DNA from: Corvus cornix cornix
Taxonomy: Eukaryota; Chordata; Aves; Passeriformes; Corvidae
Reading direction: 5' to 3'
Assembly: GCF_000738735.6 (NCBI RefSeq)
Contig: NC_047056.1
Location: forward strand, 70,911,106 to 70,975,105
DNA: 64,000 nt
A model generated the notes under the pieces. That model was not told where the DNA came from and did no database searches. It saw only the letters and a list, made by a program, of their open reading frames with translations. Made by a program: the position numbers and the translations under genes. Below, piece after piece: positions 35,457 to 48,600 of this stretch (position 1 is the first letter of the stretch; each line of letters starts with the position of its first letter).

Positions 35457-35524
35457 GGTGGAATCAAGATAACCTTTTAATGATGGTGGAATCAATACCT
35501 TTTAATGATGGAATAAAAAATACC
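35457..35524 (+). repeat. Tandem repeat of 25-28 bp, 2.5 copies
   Basis: GGTGGAATCAAGATAACCTTTTAATGAT is followed by a 25 bp copy lacking three bases and then by a partial third unit GGAATAAAAAATACC. Confidence 0.85.
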
Positions 35525-35990
35525 ATAGACTATTGGATCTGGTAAGTGGTGCATAGGAATTCTGGTAACTGATGAATGGGTCTTCTGTTTTATTTGTTCT
35601 GCCTTCGAGTATTAACAGGGTACATGTTTGAATAAGTCATGTTTGCATTGAGAAAAGTAATACCTGCCTTTTGTGTCTGAGCCACTCTTACAGAGGTTTT
35701 TATTCTGCATTATTTACATACTTATATATTTTATATATATTTATGTATTTTAAAAGGCAGATCTCAGAATCCTAATCTTAAAGCAGCCATAGCTTGTTGT
35801 GAGACATTTTTAATGACAACAACAACAAAAAGCTGGCACCTCTCCCTTTGGATTATAACAATAAATTCATAATAATTGCATATTATCTTACCTTGTATTA
35901 CCTTACAATCTGCAAAACCTAATATATGTTTTCCAGATTTGTGTCAGTGTCAGTCAGTGATGCTAGGTATGGAAAGCAGGATTGTAGTCC

Positions 35991-36014
35991 AAAAAAAGGA
36001 AAAAAAAAAAAAAA
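35991..36014. repeat. A-rich tract
   Basis: A7GGA16 run without a recognisable retroposon body upstream. Confidence 0.9.
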
Positions 36015-39000
36015 GGCAAGACAGGACTTGTAACAGAAACCAAAAAAACAAAGCACATTATTTCTTCTCTGTGTATGATTTACTTTGTAGTCACTAAAGG
36101 TCATTGCTACCTGTAGGCTGCCTGCTGTTTTCATTCCATTTTCTAATTGGAAAAAGGTATTGGAAAAGTCAATCTTGAACTAAATCTTAATAACAATTTG
36201 TGTCTCGAGAAAGGCTGGAAAATGGGCTGAAAACCTGTGAGGGTTTTTTCTCTTGGCCCTTTCCCTCTGCTGTGTCTTCTTGGTACATAAAGCAGGAGTC
36301 AGCACCTTTGAACACTCATAAATGCACCACAATGACATTTAAGTATATCTAAATGTGACCTGCTATGTGTGTTTCTAGTCTATAGTTGTAGAGAATATAG
36401 AATGCAGAAATTCATGGCTTTGTCTGGTTATTCTTACATGTACTATGGCAGAGTCCAGGGGTAGCTATGCCTTGGCAGTGGGTGCAGTGTGCCTCTGAGT
36501 ATGTACAGTTACAACTTCACAAAAGATGAAGATAAAATAATAGAGTGTCTCTAATATTATTAACTGCAGTGAATGCCACAGGAGGATCCCCCGTGCAGAG
36601 TTCATTTTCTTTTGTTGTTAAACAAGTCTCAGTGTTAGTTATTGTTAAACTGTGGGAATCGACACGGGCTGCTGGCAAAACAGCCAGCCTGCACTTTCTG
36701 CATGGCAGTGTTGCCCCTTTTTATAAGCCTGTGACCTCACCTATTTTTGCTGTGTTCTGCCATTTGAAAACCTCAAAAGATGTTTTAATGAGCTTTTGAT
36801 TGTGAGGCTGTAGAAGCGAAAATGAGGATGTTGCTATTGTTGTCACAGAGGTGATAAATGTTAACCACAGTCCAGATTAATATTTTAATTCTTCTTCAGA
36901 AGAAATGTGCCTTACGCTTTCAAGGAAAACATCATCTTTTCTAAGTATTTCTATTATTCCTGGTCAGGCCAGAAATTCTTCAACAGGGAACACTGTGTTC
37001 ACTTCATAAAGCCAAAAGACCAGTCATTTCAAGGGGCATCTTCTAATGCCCTTGACTATACAGTGGAGAAAAGAGATACCCTTCAGCAAAGCCACAATTC
37101 CTCTTCTTAAGTGTCTGTATTTACTAGTCACTTCCACTGTCAGTGCACTTAGAGGAAGGGAGTGTACAGCAGAGTCTGAAATGCTCATTTTGAAAGCAAC
37201 TAAGGATTGACCAAATAGGAATTTATCCACCGTATTGTGGAATTTATCCTCTGTAATGTTCCTAATACTCATTTAACCTAGCAGTTTCATTGTAAATACT
37301 GAAACCTGTTATTTGAGCTCTGTACTTGAGCAGGACTTCATATGTCAGCAGGCAGATCTTCTGCCTCCTTTTTCTCTGTGCTGAACATAGACCTTGTACC
37401 ACAGGTTTATTTTTGCTACTCTTTTGCTACACTTCTCTGCATCCTGTCCGATTAGTCTGGACTTACTTCCTATGAAGCTGCCCACTGTATGATCTAGATA
37501 CTGCTAAATGTTGGACTTCATGGTTAGTATTGCTCTTGCAACAAATTACAGGAGAGACTCAAAAATATGGTGAGATAAAAATATGGGTAGAATTAGAGCA
37601 CTCTCCACTTCCCACCTGCCTTGTAATTGTCTAAGCAAGAAAAATCAGAATGTTTAATTTTAGTTTAATTTCCATGCCAAGTCAAGGCCATCAGTATTGC
37701 TGTTCTGCACAGAATAGGAGTCCCTTAATCCCTAAATTGGTAGTCCCTGAGTTCACCACTGCCGTTTTGAGCCAGAGAGGGGTGAAAATTATCTGGGATA
37801 GTCTCAACATCTGATTCTACACTGATAGTGATGCTCAAATCACAGATTTCAGAGTTTACAGGCAACAGGGTGAGGACAGAAACATTTTTATCAGCGTAAA
37901 GATTGTCTGGATGTATTTTGTAACTTAGACAGGAGGAAAGAGAAGCCTATTCTTTACTGCAGCATCAATGACTTTCTGCTGGTAGTAACTGGGACAGCAG
38001 GTTGGTTGATGTTTCTCACTCTTTGGAGATAGAGAGGGATTTCTTCCTTATCAGAGGGGCAAGGGGCACGAGGTTTTATATTTGCCTAGGAATAGGAAAA
38101 TAAAGGAGAATCTTTGGGGATTGCTCTTTCTCTGCAGGCCTCTGCCTGAGGCATGCAGCATTTCAGAAAGCGTTTCAAGAAATTTTGCTGAGTACAGACT
38201 TACATCTGTTTTAGAGATACATAATAATTCTACTAGAGAGACTGAAGAGAGGATTTTATTAGTCCTTTGGGTTCTATGGGAAAATAAATGTGCAGTATAG
38301 TGTAACCTTACACATGCTACACTGCCTTATTCTTTAAAGAAGGCCTCCTGAGTTGTCACAGGACTGTGTGGTAAATGTGAGAAATTATTAGAAGGTAGGT
38401 ATGTTTAGGGAGGGTACTGAAAATGTATGGGAATTCCAGTCTTTTGTTTAGCATCTTTTCATAGACAAAAAGAGCTGTATGTTTTAGCCTTTGGACCTAG
38501 CTTAATTAGTTTTTTGCTAATTCAAAATGTTAGATTTCCAATAGGGAGAGGCTAACTCCATCAGCCAGTATTTGTTACAACCAGCACAGAACTGACAGAA
38601 TTGTGTGCCTACTGTATAAAACCCAAATCACAGATTTAGCATTAGACAACTAACCAAATGAGGGCAGAGAGCTATCATTAGTATGCTTCCAAGGTGTAAT
38701 AATGTCTGAGCTTCATTCATGTTTTACAATTGCCTTGATCATCTCCTTTAACAGAAAGATCTGCAGCAGGAGGAAATACAATCCAAAACACACTGTGAGT
38801 AGCTGTTTGTGGTTACGTCACATCATCATCTCCAACTCAAAAAGTCACTCAGAGGATCTCAAAGAAACCTAGTTTTAAAACACATGGACCCTTGACCACA
38901 CAACTGAAACAGCTCACTCACACATAACATGAGAGCAACTCTACCTTGGCTCATCAGCGTGTCTGTCCCTTCCTGCTGCCCATGGCATTCCCATCCCAGC

Positions 39001-39927
39001 AGAGAGGACAATACCTGACACAGACATTTATTGGTAATGTAGAGAAGTTCATCTGGTTGGGGCCAGGTTTAAGCTACCGTGCAGCCTGTCTCTGTCTCTA
39101 GAGTGCTTGCCCAGTTATAATGATTATACCCCTATTCTGCCAAGCTGTGAAACCACAGCCTTTGTATGCTCAAAATATTAAGTGCAGGAGGAATACGTAA
39201 ATACAGATTTGTGGCTTGATGTTGCTTTTGCTCCTGCCTTCTCAGGAAGTGAAATGAGTACCCAAGGATGGATCCAGGGACCTATCCAGAACAGACAGTG
39301 CACAAACTTGGGAGTGTGAGCATTTTACCACAAGTACCAATCATTACATGATTTCTGCTCTTGACCATATAAAGTTAACCACATATGCTCTGTCTGTGCT
39401 GAGGAAACATCTTGTTTTCCTTTCTATCCTGCAGCAACCCCAGCACGTAGGAGTGGTAAGAGAGTTATAACTTTGGTGCTGCTGTAACATTCCTGCCTAG
39501 AATAGGTGTATGTTGTACATGAAGAAAAAAGGCTGTATCGGCAATAGTCAGATGTTTCCAGAGACTGGTAGAGTGAGAGAGGCAAATACTTGCAGGACAT
39601 GCTGGTGGCTCGGTCCAGGTGGTGCAGAGGAGGTGGCATGACTCTGGCATCCTGAGTCTTTTGCATCCTACTAAGGGCCATAGGAACATCCTTGCCTTCT
39701 CCCTTGCTGTGGCCCCAGGCCCACAGTCCCACTGTTAGTGGCCCACACCAATCCCACCTTCTCCTCCTGAGCTGTTCAGCACCTCCTTGTGCCCTGGCAG
39801 CTGTTCTGGTGATAATGCTACTGCACAGGGGCTTCCCAGCTCACTGCTCCTTCAGAATCATCCATGGCTCAGCCTCAGTCAGTTATTTTGGTTTATTTTT
39901 CCTTCAGTCAAATACTTCTGCCATGAG

Positions 39928-39955
39928 CATTAGTGTAAGAACATTAGTGTAAGAA
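39928..39955 (+). repeat. 14 bp tandem duplication
   Basis: CATTAGTGTAAGAA occurs twice back to back without differences. Confidence 0.9.
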
Positions 39956-41703
39956 CTAAGAACATTTCTATTTCCATTCAGTTCTGTGTTGTTGTGAACT
40001 GCATTTCTCTGGTAGGTATTTGTTTTTGCAATCAAAGTGATGAAATACATTTACTGGTTGTAGCAGTTACAGGAATTCTAAATAAATATCCATCTTTGTT
40101 TAATTTCAGTAAATCGGGACATTTCACTAGCATTATAATAATAGGGATTTGGGAATACTCTGTGTCCACGAAATAATTATTGAAGCAATTTATTCTTGCA
40201 TCATCATAAACACCCCTTCAATTTGGGCTGTTCTCAGAAGATAAGGGACTAGGTTTTTTAGACGAGAGGATTGTAATTTTAATTTTAAATTTTTTTTCCA
40301 GATTTTGCTCTGGGCTTTGTATCTGTTTTGGTTTTGCAATTTTGATGTGTGAATATATGTAATTGCAGTTTTCCACTTGACGTAAATGGAACTATTGATA
40401 GTAGTTAGCTGTCCTAATCCCCTCGTTAGCTCCCATCTTCAAAAGGTACCAATGCAGTTGATGTGATTAATATCATCTTATCACTCCCTAGGAAGACATA
40501 CAGATTTTGTATACAGTGTGAATGACTCTGGCTTTGGTAATATTGTTACCCTTGCTTCCCATTTGAATTTAATTTTTGTGTATTTCCAGACAACTGGCTG
40601 ATGCTGTCCAGATTTATACCTTGTTAACCCTTATCAGCTGAATGGAAATGAATAAACATAAATGAGAGGTTAATTTAGGAGGATATGAAAGGACCTGTAA
40701 ACTGGTGAAAACATAATGTTTGCTCAGTGTTTTCTCTTTAAAATACATTGCTGTCTGTGCTTCTGGCTGCAGTAGTATGAAGGATTTTGTTTTTATTCCA
40801 TCATTTGGTGCAGTCTTTTCTTTATTTTTCATATTATAAAAGAATATACTTACATTATTTTGAAATAATTTCAAATAGAAGTGGTAATGTAGAAAAGTTA
40901 TGCATCTGTGAAATGTTGTTTGGCAGTGCTGACCATTTTCATAGATTGAGGCATTTCATTCATTTCATACATCTGAAATCCAGGGATTAGTTACTGAGAA
41001 ATTATTTCCCCACCGCTCCCACTTTGATGGAAGGGAACTATTGTTTTTGGGGCATGCCTGAACACATGGGATGTTGTTTCTGGAAGAATTCTATCATTCA
41101 AATGAGATGATATGAAAGGCAGAGTGTGTAAACTACAGCTGTGGAGAAACAGATTGCAGCTAATGGATCCAGATTTTGCCAGGAGTCATCTGGATAACTT
41201 GACTTTGCATTGAGCTGCTGCAAACAACAATAACAACAAACTCCTTTACGCATACTCTTGGAGTGTTCTGTAAATCTGCCTATGGAAATTTCTCAAAAGC
41301 AAACCCTTCTCAAAAGCAGCTAAATTAATTACGTAATTTTTTTCAGGACTACTATGATTCATAACTGTACAGAATATGGGCTTTATTATGTTGCTTTTAT
41401 GTTTGGGTATCGACCAGTGAAATCTATGAGGACTGTTCTGTGAGAAAAGTCCTCAGGACCCTGCCTAAGAAGTTGCATGTGTTAGGTTTGCAAATGGTGT
41501 ATATTAATAGGAAAATTCAATTTGTTTTTCTCTTCATCCTCCAATAACATGTGAAGGAAACAACATGGTCTAAACCTAAGTACAGTATTCATGCAGGCCA
41601 ACAACCCGCTATTGCGCCACACACAGAATTCCCACTGAGGTCAATGGAAGTGCCCTGAGCAGCGTCTCCCTTGGACTGAGCCTGGTTTGGCATGCGTGTA
41701 GAT

Positions 41704-41755
41704 GCGCGCACACGTCTGCGTGTGTGTGTGTGTGTGTCTGTGTGTCTGTGTGTGT
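41704..41755. repeat. (TG)n microsatellite with GCGCGCACACG lead
   Basis: Alternating purine-pyrimidine sequence: GCGCGCACACG, then TG repeats with TC breaks. Such tracts favour Z-DNA. Confidence 0.93.
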
Positions 41756-42210
41756 TGAGTAATAATTTTCCACAGCAGAAAAAAAAAAAAATTGAAACTT
41801 TGTTGTCATGATATCTTACAAGGAAGCTAGCTTCACCCACACAGATTTGAAAGCACATACCACTCTCTTACAGCACATAAGCACTGTTATCACGCTAGTT
41901 GCAGAAAGAGCACTGTCACTGGGACATTTTATAGGCATGGGCTTTTATACTATTCAGCAAGCTATTGAAAATTAAAATGTAATTAGTGTAGCAAAACAAT
42001 AGTTTGCATCTTTTAATTACTGCTCCATTTTTTTGACAGACTGTTTTAATTATTGTTTTTTCTTCTGTTCTGTTTTTATTGATTTGGTGCCAGTTCAATT
42101 GTGTTACCAAGACCTCCCAGTACTCAATGAATTTACCTCAGGGGATTCTGCCTTCTTCATTGTTTTAAAATAAAACAGATCTCCAACTACCTACAAAACA
42201 AAATTAGAAG

Positions 42211-42448
42211 TGGAGGAGGGAAAAAAAAAAGGCAGAAAGAACAGGAGAATGAATGAGGAGCAGGAAGGGAAGGAGGAAGGGCAGGAGGGTAGAAGTGAGG
42301 ACAGGACAGATGGAAGGAGAAGGAGAAAAGAAAGGAAGAAGAAAAGAAGGAAGGAAGGAAGGAAGGAAGGAAGGAAGGAAGGAAGGAAGGAAGGAAGGAA
42401 GGAAGGAAGGAAGGAAGGAAGGAAGGAAGGAAGGAAGGAAGAAAGAAA

Positions 42449-42544
<96 letters not shown>

Positions 42545-42636
42545 GAAAGAAAAAAGAGCAAGAGGAAGGAAACAAGAAAAAAATGGAAAGAGAGGAAAAG
42601 AGAGAAGAAAGGAAAGGAGAAAAAGAGGAAAAAATC
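42211..42636. repeat. Polypurine microsatellite (GGAA)n then (GAAA)n
   Basis: The plus strand is nearly all A and G. A degenerate shoulder (42211-42345) leads into pure (GGAA)n at 42346-42440, then (GAAA)n at 42441-42547, then another degenerate shoulder. Long Lys/Arg/Glu frames on plus and Ser/Phe/Pro frames on minus are translated repeats, not genes. Confidence 0.97.
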
Positions 42637-45600
42637 TTCTCTTATTGGATGCCTGATGTTTATTTGTGATAGCATAAAACTGTATTTAGTTATAGTATCA
42701 GATTTATTTTCAATTTCTTTAATTAAAATTGTTGTTCTGGGATTTTTAAAAAGTAGTAGGAAAACTCAACTCTCAAAGAAATTATATTGATCGAAAATGT
42801 TAAAATCACAGTAGAAAACACCAAGATACCCCCTGCTTTTAATATAGTCCCTCTGGGAAGAAAATACATGTCCTGAGATGCTAGGTTATGGTTGTACTGT
42901 CATTCTCTGTGGGTGTGCATGCACTCAATTTATTGCAGCCTTTCAGCTGTCAGAAAAGTGCAAAGTAAGTGGGAAATGACACAGAACACTGATTTAGAAC
43001 ACTTTCATCTCTATATGGTCTGTTTTCGTTAGTGATCAAGAGAGAGGAAAGTAGTGGTTAGGCACTATCTGTACTACAAAGCAAACCCTGCGGAGGCTAT
43101 ACAGCACATGGTCTTTTGAGTGACTGGATACCTCTAACTGGAAACAAACAAACACACAAAGAACTGTATTTATTTGAGAGACTTTAATAGCTCCTTTGCA
43201 GCCATTTTGTACATAACAGGAAGCAAACCATTCCAATTTCCAGTGTGCTTTATCCTGAAGTATTTTCACCCAAGGGTTAGTTGCCACATATTTTGTATTA
43301 CTTTTGACTTATTAAATATTTGTAAAATCTAAGAAGGCTTACTTACTACTTGCATATTTCAGCCCTTGTGAGGCAAGACATTATTTATTTACTATGCTGT
43401 TATTTGATTACTTAATAAACTGCTCACAGAGGCAAACAACAAGAAACCCAAACCCAAACCCAAGAAGACCAACACTGCATTTTCAATAGCAAGATCCCTT
43501 GGGAGCCAGGCTCTCGGATTTTCATAGCAGAAAAATGTGGTCATACCACTCAGAGGCATTGGCAGTGCCTGGAAGGGACTAGGAGGTGGTAGACATAAGT
43601 CCAAACAAGGAGGAACTAGTGGAGAACCTGATAAAGTCAGGAGGATTAACACTCTATCTCTCCTGGAAATTCACAGTTTTGAGTTCCCTTCATTTGATAA
43701 AATGAAGGAAACTCTGGTTGTCTTTCCTCAGGCAGGATGGTCTCCAGTTGCCTCGTTCAAAGTAAGCAAATAAGATCCACTTTGCAACCTGGGGTCATTC
43801 AGGTAAAGGAAGACACGAGTCTTGCTGTTTGCTGCCACTCCTCATCACTGTCAGCCACTTCTGGGTGCAGGTTTTAGTACTGGACATGCCTTTAATTACA
43901 ACAGTGTGAAATATTACCTTCAGTCAGTTTGAAAAGCACTTTTCTTCCAGAATTCAGCCTTCAAACATACAAATATGGGCAGCAAGTACCACATAAACCT
44001 TTAAAATTGGGCAGCAGATAGGACCTACTGCTTCAATACTTTTTAAATCTTGAATTGCTGAGGAATTTGCATTAGTTTCCCTCTTCAGCATTATTAGTTG
44101 TCGGGGTTTTTGCTTTGTTTCTTCTTGCTTGAAAGGTGAAATTGCCATGTCACAGCAATGAACTAGCCCTGTCGATGTCATGGTCATATCACAATAGGCA
44201 GCCACCAACTCATGGCATTAGCCCTGATGATGCTGTGGCCATGTCACAGCAGGTGGAATGTTGGCAGCTGGTGACACATCCAGCCCGTGGTGTGAGCTGG
44301 GGGAGCCCTAGGCTGGGAAGCAGAGGTTGTCCCTTGCCAAGAGAAGAGTGTGCTCCCACTGACACCCACAGCCCTGGAGACACACACGACTATAACCTTT
44401 TCCTCTGCTTCCTTTGCTGCTCAGCTGGAAAGTGCAGCAATTTTCTGGAAGGACATTGAACTAAGGAGAAGGAAACACACTGCTGATCTGCTAGGTGTTT
44501 GTTCTCTTAGAGATTGTAATCAAAATTTATTAATATCTGTTGTTCAACCCTGAAGATATATTTACACTTTGCTATGCATTAAATATTGACTTTTAAATAT
44601 AGAGCCTGCTTCTGCACGTTCATCCGGAGTGAATATTTTTCTGACGAACTCTGTACACCTCACTCTAGACATTTGTAATACAGAGGTCTACATCTGAGGC
44701 CAGGCTCTCTTTATAGTCAGTGGAAAGAAATACTCACAGGAGATGATTCATCTGACCTATTTTAGATATCTACGTGAGGACAAGATTAACCTTGCCCCAG
44801 AAGTATCTGTTTACTCTTCATTGTCTGTGGAGAACTTGCTGCACTGCAAGTATCTGAAGTTGGATGCAGTGAATCCTCTTCTTCATGCAAAGACCAATTA
44901 TCCTGAGAAATCCTATGCTACTATCTGCCTTTGCTTCCCACCAACACTGAAAGCTTATAGCCACTGTGAATCTCAAAAGTTGTACATTAACATCCTGGAT
45001 TTCTGTTCATGCATGAAGCCTGGCACTCATCTTCCCTGAAGACTTGAGCTATGGATATGGATCTCCATGTAGGAGAGCTTTTGCAAAACAGGAAGATGGA
45101 GCAAATCCTCTGCTGCTGGCATAGCTTTAGAGCTCAGTCATATGCGTGCATACAACGTTTGGATCTATATGTTACCCTTCCGCAGGCCCTGAGGCCATAC
45201 TCATAAGGTTGTCCCCTTCTCACTTAAATTCACAGTTTCAGGGATTGTCACTTTAGCCTTAGCATGCTGCTTATGCCACCCTTCTATGCAGAGCACTTGC
45301 ATTTTGTACCCCTTGCCTCACTCCATGGGGTCCATGCACTCCCTCAGGATCCAGAGAAGCTATTGTTGTCATGAGGTATTTCTGAAGAGTATGAAGTCTG
45401 TACATACACAGTCCCTGCACAAGATAGTTTATGCACTGAGAAGTCAGAGAAGGTGGAGTAAAGAAATTAAAACGTGCCAGTGTTTCAATATTAACTTTCA
45501 AGTGTGAGAAGGGTAAAACTGGAGGGTGAGAGGAAAACATAAGAAGGAAATATGATTAGAAATAATCGATCAGTTGTAATTTTTTCATATGAGACCTACA

Positions 45601-48600
45601 CATGCTCAGCAGAGTAAAAGCAAGTGTTCGCCAATATTAAGCCCCACAATACTATGTTTGTTTCATATCATTAGCATGACAGCCTCAGTTGCTCCCTCCA
45701 ATAAAGTGTGGTGTTTCTGGCTGGAGGTTTGCTCAGACAGCACAGATCAGCTCTGATGTTTATTTACATGCACGCTGTTGCGAAATTGTTACACTGTGAG
45801 CAGAGGTGCTGGAGAAACTGTGGAACATTAATGTGCCAAATGTTATTGTCATAAGTAGGCCCCAACTCTGTGGGCTCCTCAAGATGGGCAGACCCCTGTG
45901 CTGGTGCAAAACATGATGCCGGCTGGAAGTCTTACACAAGTGGCACAGCAAGGATGAGCTTACAGTTCTGATTGTGTTTTCACAAATGTTTGTTTGTTGT
46001 TATCTGTCACAGAGAGCTGTGTTTAGTAATCCATGGAACTGCACACCAGGACTTCAACAACATGGTGTGATAGTGGCTGGGGTTTTTTTGAGAAACAGAA
46101 GCCATGGTGTAGGATACTCCTCCATTGCCAGAAGCATCAGCATAATTGTCTTTCTGCTTAAAAGTGTTAATCTGGCAGCATGCCTTGCCTTGCCAGCAGC
46201 AGGTAAGGCTCTACTTGCTTAGGAAGGACAGACACTGTATGGTCTTTATTCCTCTGTCCTGCACAGTGTTCCCGGCATAGGTTGTGTCAAGGCAGTAAAA
46301 CTTGTAGTAAATACCTCCTGGAGAGGGAGGGAAAGAGCTGCAGCTCTGAAATGATTGTTTTAGGCTATCTGCTGACTCAGAAAGGCATATCTACATCTAC
46401 ACTATAGCCTGTTCACATCTCCAAAGTGTTTTATTGAGCAGTAAAAGGTAGAAAAGCACTCAAACACAAGCCTGAGCCTGATGTAATTGGATAGTTCCAA
46501 ATCTGGAGCCCTGAACAAGAGCAGCCTGCTTAAATTCAGAAGCAGATCCCCCTTTACATAGAATCAGTCATGTCCTTGCTCTATTACATTAAAATGTACA
46601 TGTTTTCATGTGTGCATATCTGAAGATTCCTGCATCTTTTCCCTTGTCTCCACCTATTCCTATGCTTCTGGTCCTTCATATTTTTTACAGAGTGAATGCC
46701 TGCTGTTTGGTAAATACTGGAATAAACTAAAATGGGATTTGTATGATGCTATTCTTGCCATGTGTGTTTTTTCCTTCTCCAAGCTTTCGAAGGCCAGACC
46801 AGGATTAAAAGACTTAGCTTCACATTCCTAAAAGCAGTGCAAAACTTTCCACCCAAATTACTTGGCAACTCCTCTTTGGATATCACGAATACAAAAACAT
46901 GTTTTAAAAGATGAATCATCTCTGGACAGCTCAGGTGAGGAGTAGCAACTTGGTAGCAGCACAGATAGCTCTCAAGATCATTTAATTTACTGGAAGCACA
47001 AAAGACAAATTCTCACCAGGCAGAGCTGCCTACTTTTGGACAAACAAGCAACCTGTTTTCAATTCTCCTTGTATTTGCTATTTGGACTCTGTCATGATGT
47101 TCAAATAGATATCAAATACTTGGGTTCAATAGGAGGGACACAAAAAGCAATTACATACAAGTACCATCAATCTTCTCTTAGGACTGAACAGAGATGTGGA
47201 ACAAAATCTGCAGTTCTGGGCTGTGCAATGAAGTAAAATGTGAACATATTATTACAGTGTTATTAGTAAGTTAACAAGAGTTCTGGAGGTACAAGTGGCG
47301 TTTCCTCGCTCCCAAGCTATCTCATGGCTCTTCCACAGATGTCTTACTCTGAGGACTGTATTACTGTCCCTTGTTTTCATGACTCCCACTGCTGTAGACT
47401 CTGAGAAACCTACCCATGAGGAGCTGAGACCCACAAGACTGGAGTCAAGATGCTGCTTGAGGTGTGATCCAGACCCTCAGGCACCCAACATGAGACAGGC
47501 AGGGATGCCTTACAGTGAGTTTGAAACCCACCTGCACACCAAGCAGAGAGCACCTGAGAGCTGCCTCTTAGGAAACACTTGGGCACAAGATGGGTCTGTA
47601 ACTCTATCCTGACAACACCCTGCAGGAGATAGGCACCAAGCTGACACAGAAACTTGGGAAATTTGCTTTAAAACATAAGCCCTGAGCTCCTGAGTTCTTA
47701 AAAGTGTGGACTGTCTTCAGGGTAGATGGACAGGCTAGGCTGCAATAAGGAATTGTGCCCAATGGCTGGAGAGCCTTACAACACCTCCATGCCACTGGGC
47801 GCTCAAGGGGTCCCAGGAGGGTGGAGCCTGCTCTGGAGCTCAGCCTCATTTCTTTGTATTTGCATGTGGCACTCATTTAAATCTTTGATTGAAACAATCA
47901 GCTTGTCCAGGGCTGAGCTGTGATCCTCTGCCTCCACAAACAGCCCCGGTACATCAAAGGGATGGATGACATGAGTCAATTGCTCATGGGTCCAAAATCT
48001 TACAGAGCTGATTGCTCCTTTCCCCCCCCACCCTTCTCTCACGTGGAGAAGGCAGAAACTCAGGCATGAACCCTGCTGCAGGAGGCAGGGAGAGGAGGTC
48101 TGGTGTTACTGCCTGGTGAGAGAGCAGCCATCTCCCACTGGTGTCAGTCCAGCCTGAGTACTTCACTCCTCTCCCAAAAGCTGAACAGAGAGCCTCTGTG
48201 CCACCCCAGCCTAGAGGGACAGGAAGGCCACAGACCTATTTTCCCCGAGGCTCTCTATGTTGCTCCCTAAAGGGCCTTTGGCTCTCTGACAGCTGAAATG
48301 CCAGTGCCCCAGGATGTGTTTCACCATCCCTATTCGTTATGGAGTGCCCAAACCTGAGCCTCATCCCATGCAGCTGCACCTCTGCTTTTCCATCAGGTTG
48401 GCCAGAGCCCACGCTGTACATTTATGCTGCTTTATGCTGACTTTCTCTGTCTGCAAGAGTGTGGATAATGCCAGGTCTGGCGCAAGACCCACTGATAAAA
48501 AACTGAGCCATCAAAACATGTGACCACACTTAGGCTCGAGCCCTAAGGCAGTATTTGCTGTACAGCTGAATTACAGCCTCAGCCTAGCCTTGTCAGCCCA

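Larger units (their letters stand above)
34734..42205. other. Unique A+T-rich sequence, no gene seen
   Basis: No gene recognised over 7.5 kb. It contains short tandem repeats listed separately, TA-rich sequence at 35722-35750, AAC repeats near 41224-41240 and scattered open frames with no motifs. Confidence 0.5.

Noticed and set aside
41626..41690. Weak similarity to an old amniote repeat with words like GGTCAATGGAAGT
   Set aside because: Too short and diverged to assign by eye.
42187..42675. Frames of 123-162 codons on both strands, Lys/Arg/Glu or Ser/Phe/Pro
   Set aside because: They are translations of the GGAA/GAAA array.
43444..43462. Three CCCAAA units, considered as interstitial telomere sequence
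   Set aside because: The vertebrate telomere unit is CCCTAA; CCCAAA does not match.
47295..47612. 105-codon plus frame starting with a mildly hydrophobic stretch
   Set aside because: The N-terminus is not a convincing signal peptide and nothing else supports a gene.
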